Assembly: GCA_024281315.1 (NCBI GenBank)
Contig: JAJSAE010000086.1
Location: forward strand, 1-36,115
Source of the DNA: an archaeon
GTDB taxonomy: Archaea > Thermoplasmatota > Thermoplasmata > JAJSAE01
Direction: 5' to 3'
Length of the DNA stretch: 36,115 nucleotides
How positions within the stretch are numbered: position 1 is the first letter of the stretch; each line of letters begins with the position of its first letter. The notes below the pieces were generated by a model. It saw only the letters and a list, made by a program, of their open reading frames with translations, had not been told where the DNA came from and searched no databases. A program made the position numbers and the translations under genes. Shown here in pieces: positions 18,790 to 27,571 of the stretch.

Positions 18790-20142
18790 TCATTTTTTTC
18801 TTCTCACGATTATCTGCATCACAACCGCCAGACCGATTACCAGAAGTGCTCCAGTTACCTCGAAGCCCGGTGTGCTGGTCCCGCCGTTGTCATCGGCCGC
18901 ACTCCCGTCGCTACCAGAATCGCCGGTGGTATCTCCCGTAGTCCCGCCGCTCGTATCATCCCCGGTTCCGGAATCTGTCGTCGGCTCACCTATGGCCCAG
19001 AGATAACTGGACGCACCTATATACACCGTGCCGTCGCTTCCTATGGCCGCCGACGATTTTCCGGGAGATGGAAGGTCGAACTGCCACAGCACTTTCCCAC
19101 CGGAGTCAAGCGCATATACATGGCCGGCGTACCCGTCATTGCATCCAAACACCACATTCCCTGAGGAATCTATTGCCGGAGAGGAGAGGCTCATGCTGCC
19201 TGCTGTGAAATTCCATCTCAGGGTTCCGTTGGGATAGATGGCGTATAACTGGCCGTTCTCAACCGTAAGATATATGTTCCCGTCAGTGTCCACGGCAGGA
19301 GATGAACCTATATAGGAGCCTGTGTCGAACTGCCACACCAGACCTCCGTCGCTGTTTAACTCATACAGAATCCCGTCCTGAGAGCCAAAGGTAATGTTTC
19401 CGTCCGGTGTTATTGTGGGTGCGCCCCATATCTGGCCTCCCGTTTCATACTTCCACTTCAGGGTTCCGCTGAGGTCCAGAGCATATATGCATTTGTCCGT
19501 TGAAGTTATATATACAGCGTCAGCAGTCACGGCCGGCGCACCGATTACGGTGTAATTGGTCTTGAACTTCCACTTCAGGGTTCCGTTCGAATTAAGGGCA
19601 TATAGGTTAAAATCACCGGAGCCGAAGTAGATGGTCCCGTCCGGACCGATGGTAGGGGAGTTGGCATCTCCCGCACCTTCTATGTGATATGTCCAGTTCA
19701 GGGTTCCGTTAGGATGTAGGGCGTAGAATGCCCCGTTGGCATCTCCGAAGTAAATATCGCCGTTGGCCGCGAGTGCAGGGGTTGCGCCCACGGTGTGGTC
19801 CGCCATGCCTACAGTGTCCTCCGTGCTGTACTTCCATTTCTGGCTGCCGTCGGGGTTTATAGCATATAGGGCCTGATGATGCGAGCCGGCATATACGGTT
19901 CCGTCCGGGCCGACCACCGGTGAAGTCGTAACCTCGTCCTCAAGAAAAGCCTTCCATTTTTCACCTCCCGGGTTATCACCGATTCCGTACGTGCTCCTTC
20001 CGGTATTGTGGGAATCACCCTGAAATGCGGGCCACTGGGAGTCTGCCAGAGCATGGGAGCTGTTCGCGGAAACAAGCAGGGTTGCCCCCATGCCGGAAAA
20101 GAGCATGAGAGCGATTATTAATCCTGTTAGCAGTTTTTTCAT
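18790..20142 (-). CDS. Secreted PQQ-type beta-propeller protein with PGF-CTERM-like tail
   Basis: A 450-residue exported protein. The signal peptide covers about residues 1-31 (LLTGLIIALMLFSGMGATLL). Residues 45-385 hold about eight PQQ-like blades with the recurring pattern xDGTVYxGSxxxxLYAxxxxGxxKWxx. A Gly/Asp/Ser/Thr-rich linker follows (about 388-420). The end is TPGFEVTGALLVIGLAVVM followed by RRKK, which fits the archaeal PGF-CTERM signal cut by archaeosortase A before lipid attachment. Such propellers often bind ligands or partner proteins at the surface; no quinoprotein active site is evident. It is divergent from the TPR gene and convergent with feoC. Confidence 0.85.
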   Translation of the reverse strand: MKKLLTGLIIALMLFSGMGATLLVSANSSHALADSQWPAFQGDSHNTGRSTYGIGDNPGGEKWKAFLEDEVTTSPVVGPDGTVYAGSHHQALYAINPDGSQKWKYSTEDTVGMADHTVGATPALAANGDIYFGDANGAFYALHPNGTLNWTYHIEGAGDANSPTIGPDGTIYFGSGDFNLYALNSNGTLKWKFKTNYTVIGAPAVTADAVYITSTDKCIYALDLSGTLKWKYETGGQIWGAPTITPDGNITFGSQDGILYELNSDGGLVWQFDTGSYIGSSPAVDTDGNIYLTVENGQLYAIYPNGTLRWNFTAGSMSLSSPAIDSSGNVVFGCNDGYAGHVYALDSGGKVLWQFDLPSPGKSSAAIGSDGTVYIGASSYLWAIGEPTTDSGTGDDTSGGTTGDTTGDSGSDGSAADDNGGTSTPGFEVTGALLVIGLAVVMQIIVRRKK

Positions 20143-20185
20143 TCATACACCTACCTTTAATACTATGGGAGAGAATGCGTAAAGG

Positions 20186-20200
20186 AGTATTTATTAATTT
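20186..20200 (-). promoter_or_regulatory. TATA box of the PQQ-type gene
   Basis: The complement reads aattaataaatac, predicting a start near 20165 and a leader of about 20 bases with the ribosome site GGTAGGTG. Confidence 0.5.
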
Positions 20201-20221
20201 GCACTGCACATATAGCGCAAG

Positions 20222-20231
20222 CTTTTTAATC
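20222..20231 (+). promoter_or_regulatory. TATA box of the TPR gene
   Basis: CTTTTTAATC lies about 38 bases before the ATG at 20266, in front of the ribosome site AGGAGGGTG. Confidence 0.4.
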
Positions 20232-20265
20232 CCCCAAACCATTTCATTCGACACAGGAGGGTGTT

Positions 20266-21510
20266 ATGGACACCTACGAGAGGATAATATCGATAATCTG
20301 CGAGGATATGCCAGACATCGGCAGGTTCGTCGTGGACAAACAGCTAAAGGATCTGAGGATAGACCGAGCACACATAAGCGAGAGTGACATCCCGCGGATT
20401 ATAGAGGCCATAGTCAAGGTATTCTCCGCCTTCGGGGAGAAAAAATCAGACAGAATACGGAAGAGGCTGATTAAAGAAACCGGAGTAGTTCTCGCCATAA
20501 GCCGGGAGCCAAGCGCCCACAAAAAGATAGATATGCTTACGGACATCGGAAAGGCCGCCTTCTATTCCGGGGACTACGCAGAGTCCCTGAAAACTCTAAA
20601 GGAAGCGTGGAATATCTCACGGAAAATGGATTTTAAGAGGCTTGTTGTGACAGTGGCCATAGAAATGGCTCAGGTGGAAATGAGAATCAAATCCTTCGAA
20701 GAGGCGAAGAATCATCTCTTCATTGCGAGAAGAATAGGGGAAGAGATATACGACCAGAAAAGCCTGCTGAAAGTGGAGTACGGACTGGGCGCTCTGGCGT
20801 GGTGGTCCGGAAACTACCTCAGCGCACTGGAACACTTCGAGAAGGCAATACGGGAAGGGACGAAGATAGGAGACCATTACACAACCGGCATGGCCTGCAT
20901 GGGTGCGGCCAATGCCCACAGTGAACTCGGCGACCCTCAGAAAGATATTGAATATTCGGAGATGGCGCTGGAACATCTGGAAAAGGCCGGAGACAAGCGA
21001 GAACTTGCAAAGCTCTACACCAATCTTGGTGTTCCGTACGAGGAAATCAGGAACTACGAGATAGCGGAAAAAATGTACAATAAGGGGCTTGAGCTGTCGA
21101 TGAAAACAAATTACAGGGGAATGGAGGCATGGTCCCTCTCGAATTTATCAGCTCTTTACACCAACACAGGAAGATTTAAAGAAGCGGAAGGTGCAGCCCT
21201 GAAGTCCATGAAAATCTTCAACGAAATGGAGGATGAAACAGGGCTTGCCATAGCCACGGGCATGCTGGCCAGCCTCCACATGCGGGCAGGAAACATCGAG
21301 AACGCGAAGGAGGAATACGAAAGAGCCATAAAACTCAAAAGAAGGGGGGACAGCGGCTTCGGCCTTGCCAGCTCGCTTGAAGAATACGGTGAACTGCTGA
21401 TGCGTAGCGGGGATGAAGCCGAAGGTAGGACGAGACTTTCCGAAGCCGCAGAGATATACAGAAAGATAGGCAACATGCAGAAAGATATGGAGTGCAGGTC
21501 GAAGATGTAA
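20266..21510 (+). CDS. Tetratricopeptide (TPR) repeat protein
   Basis: A 414-residue cytoplasmic protein with no signal peptide. Residues 1-85 form a helical start domain that I do not recognise. From about 95 to the end there are around eight TPR units with the usual helix pairs, such as GDYAESLKTLKEAWNISRKM, ELAKLYTNLGVPYEEIRNYE and TGRFKEAEGAALKSMKIFNE. TPR arrays are protein-binding scaffolds. There is no catalytic domain and no nearby partner in the same operon; the next gene has its own TATA box. The start ATG follows AGGAGGGTGTT. Confidence 0.85.
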   Translation: MDTYERIISIICEDMPDIGRFVVDKQLKDLRIDRAHISESDIPRIIEAIVKVFSAFGEKKSDRIRKRLIKETGVVLAISREPSAHKKIDMLTDIGKAAFYSGDYAESLKTLKEAWNISRKMDFKRLVVTVAIEMAQVEMRIKSFEEAKNHLFIARRIGEEIYDQKSLLKVEYGLGALAWWSGNYLSALEHFEKAIREGTKIGDHYTTGMACMGAANAHSELGDPQKDIEYSEMALEHLEKAGDKRELAKLYTNLGVPYEEIRNYEIAEKMYNKGLELSMKTNYRGMEAWSLSNLSALYTNTGRFKEAEGAALKSMKIFNEMEDETGLAIATGMLASLHMRAGNIENAKEEYERAIKLKRRGDSGFGLASSLEEYGELLMRSGDEAEGRTRLSEAAEIYRKIGNMQKDMECRSKM

Positions 21511-21542
21511 ACACGACTGCATCACCATTCTTCCAACAATAA

Positions 21543-21553
21543 GGTTATATAGC
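21543..21553 (+). promoter_or_regulatory. TATA box of the surface-protein/MoxR operon
   Basis: GGTTATATAGC lies about 45 bases before the ATG at 21594. It is the only clear promoter before the run of six closely spaced genes that ends at 31635. Confidence 0.55.
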
Positions 21554-21593
21554 GGACTTCATCTATGCATGACTGTGCAGATTTAGTGATACC

Positions 21594-22475
21594 ATGAAGT
21601 CGGGAAGAATTATATCGGCCCTGCTGTCCGCTCTCATACTTATGACGGTATTTGTCCCCGTCTTATCCACTGCCAGCGGTGAGGCCCAGTCTTTTGCCAT
21701 TTATCCAGAAAAAATCTATATTGTTCCCGGTGACTCGTCTCTCTTCTCCATATCCTTTTTGAACAACAATGCCAAAGAGACCACTTTTTCTGCCGATATG
21801 ATCAGCCTTAATCCGCGCATGTCATGGAATCTTATTCTGGATAACAAGAGCGTGAAGACGGTCAGCGTGCCCCCTGCCAGTTCCATCAGCGCTCTGCTCT
21901 CCATCTCGGTTCCGGCCACCATGCCAATCGGCATATACTCCTTTTCCCTGAAAATAAGCGGGGATGCGGATGCCTATCTCAACGGAAGCGTTGTTGTGGA
22001 AACCCCCGTACTCTCTCTCTCTTCTCTGGAGATTCGTCAGAATGGAGGCTATGTTACCTTTAGTCTTAATATTACCGCTGCGGGAAATGTGAGTGCCAGC
22101 AATGTTGTCGTATCGCTGTATATAGACGGGAAGATAAGCGATTCCATGAAGTTCGACAGGGTTCCCACGGACTCCACACTTCCCATTTTTATGAGAGGGA
22201 GCATGGGCCCGGGCACTCATTCTTATAAAATCACGGCCGCAACTATTGACGGTTATTCTCCGGTTCACATCTCCGGGACAGAGGTTATCAGCCAACCGGC
22301 CCGAACACCTTCCTACCTCCCGTACTTTTTCCTTTTCGTTCTTGTGGCCCTCACCGGGGTTTCCCAATTCATCCGCCTGAAAAGAAGGAAGGCGAGGCTT
22401 GTACGCGCAAACTCAAAAATCTCGCTGAGGCCCGACGAAATGCTTCGCATGGACTCCAAGGAGGGGGAAGAATGA
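21594..22475 (+). CDS. Exported membrane-anchored protein with NEW3-like beta domains
   Basis: A 293-residue protein with a signal peptide (about 1-27), two extracellular beta-sandwich domains and one transmembrane helix (about 241-260, PYFFLFVLVALTGVSQFI), followed by a basic cytoplasmic tail. The first domain reads like an NEW3/alpha-galactosidase-associated fold (VPGDSSLFSISFLNNNAKE to PIGIYSFSLKISG); the second resembles a CARDB-type fold (NITAAGNVSASNVVVSLYI). The stop overlaps the start of the giant surface-protein gene, so the two are translationally coupled. It may assist or anchor that protein (inference). Confidence 0.75.
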   Translation: MKSGRIISALLSALILMTVFVPVLSTASGEAQSFAIYPEKIYIVPGDSSLFSISFLNNNAKETTFSADMISLNPRMSWNLILDNKSVKTVSVPPASSISALLSISVPATMPIGIYSFSLKISGDADAYLNGSVVVETPVLSLSSLEIRQNGGYVTFSLNITAAGNVSASNVVVSLYIDGKISDSMKFDRVPTDSTLPIFMRGSMGPGTHSYKITAATIDGYSPVHISGTEVISQPARTPSYLPYFFLFVLVALTGVSQFIRLKRRKARLVRANSKISLRPDEMLRMDSKEGEE

Positions 22476-22663
22476 GAGAGCGTCAGATATTGAAGGGACG
22501 GCTTCTCGTTGTTTCCCTGATACTTCTTCTGATAATGGTCCTGCCATCAGTTTTTTCACCTATCTTGAAATCACCGTTTTCCGTTGACCTGCACGGAGGA
22601 AGCGAACTTTCTTATGCCGACACGGACGGAGACGGCATTCCCGATGTGAAAGAGATATACTAA
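22472..22663 (+). CDS. N-terminal part of the giant surface protein, ended by an in-frame TAA
   Basis: A 63-residue frame: basic start, hydrophobic signal anchor (about 11-30, LLVVSLILLLIMVLPSVF), then the first Ca-binding repeat ADTDGDGIPDVKEIY. It ends at TAA (22661-22663). The same frame continues without a gap as YGTSPTSNDTDGDGMPDGWE into the 1,600-residue remainder. Sister repeats in the gene read LIYGTNP at the same place, so the TAA stands where a sense codon, for example GAA, is expected. Without this piece the downstream product has no export signal. Confidence 0.8.
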   Translation: MRERQILKGRLLVVSLILLLIMVLPSVFSPILKSPFSVDLHGGSELSYADTDGDGIPDVKEIY

Positions 22664-24070
22664 TACGGCACGAGCCCCACCTCTAACGATACGGACGGAG
22701 ACGGTATGCCCGATGGCTGGGAGATAAACAACCGGCAGTGGATAGAATCCGCCGGTGTGTGGACACTGAACCCCACCTCCCCTCTTGATGCGGCAGAGGA
22801 TACGGATAACGACGGACTCGTCAATCATGCGGAGTTCCTGAACAGAACCTCTCCCAATAATCCCGATACGGACGGAGACGGTATGCCCGACGGCTGGGAG
22901 GTGTTCAACGGCCTGAACCCTCTGGACCCCGACGATGCGGCAGGAGATATGGATTCGGACGGCCTTCCGAACCTTTCGGAGTACCTGAATCATACCGAGG
23001 CAAACAACTCAGATACTGATGGAGACGGCCTTCTTGACGGCGCAGAGGTGCTTATTTACGGCACCAACCCTCTTTCCCCGGATACGGACGGAGATGGAAT
23101 GCCCGACGGCTGGGAAATCGATAATAATTTCAACCCGCTCTATCTTGCGGATGCCGGAGAGGATGCAGATCACGATATGCTGACAAACCTCGGAGAGTAT
23201 CTCAATTCAACAGACCCATGGAATCCCGACACGGATGGCGACGGCATGCCGGACGGCTGGGAAGTACTGCACGGATTCAATCCGCTGAATCCCGACGATG
23301 CGGAACAGGATGCAGACAAAGACGGCCTCTCCAATATTGCGGAGATGCGGCTGGGTACCGACCCGCACAACAATGATACCGATTCCGACGGCCTTATCGA
23401 CTCCGAGGAACTTATTTACGGCACAAATCCGCTTATCCCAGATACGGACGGCGAGGGAATAAAAGACGGGACCGAGATACACGGCGTTATCAGCCCCCAC
23501 TATCTCAATACGACATATTTTACCAATGCTACGAATATGGATACCGACAACGACGGGCTGAGTGATTATGATGAGATTTTCAGATATTTTACCGACCCCA
23601 ACAACCCGGACAGCGATGGTGACGGCCTGTTTGACGGTGTTGAGATTGACCCCCAGAGATACGATGCAGAGCCGACCAATGCCACCAATCCCGACACGGA
23701 CGGAGACGGAATGCCGGACGGATGGGAGTACTACAACGGTGTTTACTATATTAATCACTGGAATCCCGACCCGAATAATCCGGCAGATAAAAACGAAGAC
23801 CCGGATAAAGACGGCTTAACCAATTATGATGAGTATCTGCTGGGAACCGACCCGAATAATAACGATACCGATGGCGACGGAATGCCGGACGGATGGGAGG
23901 TCTATTATTTCCTTAATCCACTGGACCCATCGGACGCATATCTTGATAACGATGCCGCCGGAGAGGACGGGGGCATATACTACTGGGTTAATCTCGTGGA
24001 ATATCAGCACAATACCGATCCGAATAATCCAGATACTGACTTTGACGGGATAATCGACCCGCTGGACCCT
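22613..24070 (+). repeat. Array of about 18 Ca-binding (thrombospondin type 3-like) repeats
   Basis: The coding sequence repeats the motif DxDxDGxxDxxE about 18 times, often as DTDGDGMPDGWE alternating with looser units such as DADKDGLSNIAE and linkers like YGTNPLSPD. At DNA level the core gatacggacggagacgg recurs many times. Acidic loops of this type bind Ca2+ and stiffen surface proteins. Unit length varies, so it is a protein repeat, not a CRISPR or simple DNA repeat. Confidence 0.85.
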
Positions 24071-27000
24071 TACCCGAACAATCAGAGGGCGGACGCAGGC
24101 TGGCCTTACCCCTGGTTGATGGGCACTATTTCTCCCGATGTACTAATGTTTAACATAACGACAGATGGAACATCCGGCTCCGCTCGGTACTGGCGCCTTG
24201 CCTCATTTGACAGATACGACGGCTATTGGTGGTACCCATCCGATGGAAGTGACCCATATGCCGGTACGCCCCTAAGCTCCGAAGTGGACGAAAACAAATA
24301 CCCCGGGGTTGAGCATACTTACAGCGTGCAATTAAATGGAACTCTTTTCAGCCCCTCTTCAAGCTCGCTGACCCTCATAAATACCGATGGCATTATTCCC
24401 ACGGCTCTTCATACAATTTCGGTGAATGGCTCCGGCCTCAGATATTACAGCCAAACAGAGGCGTTCCAGAGCGGCGGCGTACAGAACTATACATTTGCGG
24501 CCAGAACATATCAAATAGATAAAGGAGACCTTAAAATAGGGGGCGTTCCTCTCTATGAAACAGGCCTTCTTACTCTGCCTCAGGTTCCAGATAGACTGAT
24601 TAATCTGGCTTTTAATATCACCGAGAACGAGAGCAGCGTCTATGGAAAGGTATCCGCTATTACAGAATTTTTGAGGATGAACTACGAATGCAATAATACC
24701 ACCGTGCCAACGCCTGCGGGTTATGATGCCGTTGATTGGTTTCTATTTAACAGGAGAGAAGGGACTTCCGCAGACTTCGCATCCGCGTTTGCACTTCTTG
24801 CAAGGTTAAACAATATCCCGACCAGAGTGGTTTCCGGATTCCGCAGTGGCGAAAGCACAGACGGCACCCACTATTCAATCCATAAAGATGACCTGCACTT
24901 CTGGGATGAAATTCTTTTTTATGAGATGGGGTGGGTAGAAATAGATGTTACATCTCCGTGGCTCATCGGCCCCGGGGACGGTGCGCCTCCCGGTGAAAAT
25001 TGCAGCATAATCGCCCCTCCCGTTGACATTATCCCCCAGTACACAACACAAAAAGATACAATCATAGGCATAACTTCCGTGAGTTCGAACACTGCGGTTC
25101 GCGGCGAGGGGCAAATGATTGTGGAAGGATTTGTAAGAGACAGCAAGGGAATTTATGTCACGGACCTGCCTATATCCATATTTGTCAACGCTACTAACTC
25201 TTCTTCCCTGGTTCGTATCGGTTCCGTAAGAACCGACAGCTACGGTCATTTCAGAGCCATCTGCCTTATCCCATGGAATGTTACACTCGGATTAAACTGG
25301 ATCAGAGCAAGAGCTCACGGCCTCAATCTCGATGGAACTTCTTTCCTCCCCTCATGGAGTTTGATCTATCCAGAGCCGCTTCTTCTGATGGCCAAATCAT
25401 ACATAAATTTTGAAGCGCAATCTTTCGTAGACGACGGGGGTAATCTGCCTCTGAGTGGCACACTGGAGGACGGAAACGGAAACAGATTTGCCGACTCTAT
25501 GATTACTGTCTTATGGGATTCAAGAATCGTTATGAATGTTACTACCGATACGGACGGGAGTTTTAACACATATTATCATATAAACGATACGGCAGCATAT
25601 CATGAGCTGAAACTTACATACAACGGTTCGGAATTCGTTTATCCCGCTGTATTGCAGCAGCAAATAGCAGTAAAACACAACCTGACGCTCAATATTACCA
25701 GTATTACTGAAAATGTTTATGCGGGAAGCGGCCTGGTTATTACTGGTGTTATTCTGGACAATAATACAACTACCTCGCCGGCGGATACTTCCATAACTGG
25801 GATGTGGCTGTTGTACGAGAACGATTATGTGGGCCACTCCGATATCAATGCTACCGGCCACTTCGAGCTCAATTATACGATTCCCGCAGACACCATCCCC
25901 GGGAAAAAGAACATTGCCATTTATTTCATTGAAAGCGATTTCTACCACTACATTTACCTTCAGAACAACATTACCGTGTACGGAAACTGCACCATCTTCC
26001 TTAACGATGCGGAAGGGGTCAGAAATCATAATGTTAGCATTACCGGCCAGATAAGAAACATGCAGAGCATTTCCTTAAGTGATATGACCGTTGCCCTTTA
26101 TGTAAACAATATTGCGGTGGGAGACGGAATCACCGATTCTACCGGCACCTTTTCTATCTCCTATCATATTCCCCCGGATACTCCCGGAGGCCCGATGGCC
26201 ATCTCTGTCACAACCGAATTACAGAGGAATTATCTGCCGGCAGTTGCCAATGCCACTATTAATGTTATGGTACCCACGACAGTCAATCTGACTCCTGTCA
26301 CTGGCATGGCCGGTGCCAGTATTAATATAAGCGGTGTTCTTGAAACCGAACTCGGGGAGCCGGTGGACGGTGGCCAGATAGCCATCCTCTGGAATCACAC
26401 ATCCCTCGGAGATGTCCCGGTCCGTAACGGCACTTTTTGTAAGATATACAACATTTCCATAACCGACTCAAAGGGGCTCATTCCGATTTATGCGGCCTTT
26501 AACGCCTCTGGCTTCTACCTCAACAGCACGGGGAAAGGAATTGCTACGATTCTGTCCGCCACATCCATTGACCTTTTGTCAGTGAGCCGGGCGGTCGCCG
26601 GGAGAAACCTCACTATTTTCGGCAGAATCTACGAGAAAGACCTGTCTCCTGTTTCCGGCGCACGGGTATGGATTGATATGGAAAGAGGGGGGTGGACGGC
26701 CATCGCAGGTGCTAACGGCACCTTTGCCTCTGTTCATCGCGTCGCCAATCTATCCGCTGGCCATTATAGGCTCCGTCTTGCATTCAACGGCTCTTCGCAG
26801 CGGTATTTACTGGCATCATCCGCCGAAAAGGACATGGTGGTAATGGAAGAAGGTAGAATAATCCCTGTCATACCGGATAGCATAAGCGGCGCAAGCTTCG
26901 AGATGAGGGCACAACTGGTGGGACAGAAAGGTGAAGCCCTTGCGGGCCAGAAGGTAACCGTTGTTGCCAACAGGAGCTATACCGCAGTCACCAACAGCAC

Positions 27001-27571
27001 GGGCTGGATCAATCTTCCGGTGTTCTTTTCAGGGAACGCAAGCGGAGTGATGAACATAACCATTATGTTTAATGGGACCGAACTATACCTTCCGACAGCT
27101 GCCAATACCACTGCATACAGGCCAATAACAGGAACTGGAACGGCGGGCTCGTCCGCAGTTATGGGCCTCTCCATTGTACTCTTAATTGCCGCTGCCGGCG
27201 CTGCGGCCATTCTCCTGATACGAAAAAACAGGCTCAAAGCCATAAAAGACGCCATGGAACGCGCAATATACCACCTTGAAATAAGGGACGACTATCACCG
27301 CATCGTATTCGAGACATACCGGCATCTGATAAAACTCCTGAAGAGATACGGTTATCTGAAAAAGGACTGGGAAACCGTAAGGGAATTCCAGCAGGCGCTC
27401 GGAGATGCTCTGCAGGGAGTTTCGGAGAAAAATCTCATGAGCATATTCGATATCTTCGAGGAGGCCAGATACTCTTCACATAAACTTGGAGAAGAGGAGG
27501 CTGCAGAGGTTAAAAGAGCATTCGAGGCATTCAGAGACGAAATCGCACGGGTAATGGAGGAAAGAAAATGA
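22706..27571 (+). CDS. Giant Ca-repeat/transglutaminase-like/DUF4129 membrane protein (main part)
   Basis: This is 1,621 residues as an open frame, or 1,699 if joined to the signal anchor at 22472 (numbering below uses the joined form). Order: Ca-binding repeats (to about 530); a bridging beta region; a transglutaminase-like domain (about 700-835); about seven Ig-like repeats (about 870-1545, units like VRGEGQMIVEGFVRDSKG); one membrane helix (about 1560-1583); and a cytoplasmic DUF4129 domain ending near VMEERK. The catalytic triad reads Ser766/His809/Asp825 (GTSADFASAF, HFWDE, GWVEID), so the nucleophile Cys is Ser and enzyme activity is doubtful. DUF4129 and transglutaminase-like proteins usually travel with MoxR and DUF58, as here. 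The first ATG, 22706, lies inside a repeat and is not a natural start. Confidence 0.85.
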   Translation: MPDGWEINNRQWIESAGVWTLNPTSPLDAAEDTDNDGLVNHAEFLNRTSPNNPDTDGDGMPDGWEVFNGLNPLDPDDAAGDMDSDGLPNLSEYLNHTEANNSDTDGDGLLDGAEVLIYGTNPLSPDTDGDGMPDGWEIDNNFNPLYLADAGEDADHDMLTNLGEYLNSTDPWNPDTDGDGMPDGWEVLHGFNPLNPDDAEQDADKDGLSNIAEMRLGTDPHNNDTDSDGLIDSEELIYGTNPLIPDTDGEGIKDGTEIHGVISPHYLNTTYFTNATNMDTDNDGLSDYDEIFRYFTDPNNPDSDGDGLFDGVEIDPQRYDAEPTNATNPDTDGDGMPDGWEYYNGVYYINHWNPDPNNPADKNEDPDKDGLTNYDEYLLGTDPNNNDTDGDGMPDGWEVYYFLNPLDPSDAYLDNDAAGEDGGIYYWVNLVEYQHNTDPNNPDTDFDGIIDPLDPYPNNQRADAGWPYPWLMGTISPDVLMFNITTDGTSGSARYWRLASFDRYDGYWWYPSDGSDPYAGTPLSSEVDENKYPGVEHTYSVQLNGTLFSPSSSSLTLINTDGIIPTALHTISVNGSGLRYYSQTEAFQSGGVQNYTFAARTYQIDKGDLKIGGVPLYETGLLTLPQVPDRLINLAFNITENESSVYGKVSAITEFLRMNYECNNTTVPTPAGYDAVDWFLFNRREGTSADFASAFALLARLNNIPTRVVSGFRSGESTDGTHYSIHKDDLHFWDEILFYEMGWVEIDVTSPWLIGPGDGAPPGENCSIIAPPVDIIPQYTTQKDTIIGITSVSSNTAVRGEGQMIVEGFVRDSKGIYVTDLPISIFVNATNSSSLVRIGSVRTDSYGHFRAICLIPWNVTLGLNWIRARAHGLNLDGTSFLPSWSLIYPEPLLLMAKSYINFEAQSFVDDGGNLPLSGTLEDGNGNRFADSMITVLWDSRIVMNVTTDTDGSFNTYYHINDTAAYHELKLTYNGSEFVYPAVLQQQIAVKHNLTLNITSITENVYAGSGLVITGVILDNNTTTSPADTSITGMWLLYENDYVGHSDINATGHFELNYTIPADTIPGKKNIAIYFIESDFYHYIYLQNNITVYGNCTIFLNDAEGVRNHNVSITGQIRNMQSISLSDMTVALYVNNIAVGDGITDSTGTFSISYHIPPDTPGGPMAISVTTELQRNYLPAVANATINVMVPTTVNLTPVTGMAGASINISGVLETELGEPVDGGQIAILWNHTSLGDVPVRNGTFCKIYNISITDSKGLIPIYAAFNASGFYLNSTGKGIATILSATSIDLLSVSRAVAGRNLTIFGRIYEKDLSPVSGARVWIDMERGGWTAIAGANGTFASVHRVANLSAGHYRLRLAFNGSSQRYLLASSAEKDMVVMEEGRIIPVIPDSISGASFEMRAQLVGQKGEALAGQKVTVVANRSYTAVTNSTGWINLPVFFSGNASGVMNITIMFNGTELYLPTAANTTAYRPITGTGTAGSSAVMGLSIVLLIAAAGAAAILLIRKNRLKAIKDAMERAIYHLEIRDDYHRIVFETYRHLIKLLKRYGYLKKDWETVREFQQALGDALQGVSEKNLMSIFDIFEEARYSSHKLGEEEAAEVKRAFEAFRDEIARVMEERK

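Noticed and set aside
22661-22663. Pyrrolysine or selenocysteine as an explanation for the split genes
   Set aside because: Both interrupting codons are TAA, whereas pyrrolysine uses TAG and selenocysteine TGA.
22706-22711. Independent start of the giant protein at ATG 22706 with GGAG upstream
   Set aside because: The GGAG-ATG pattern is part of the repeated coding unit gacggagacggtatg and recurs along the array, so it is not evidence for a ribosome site.
22613-24070. CRISPR-like regular repeats
   Set aside because: The repeats are coding, in frame, vary in unit length and translate to Ca-binding motifs; there are no unique spacers of constant size and no cas genes.
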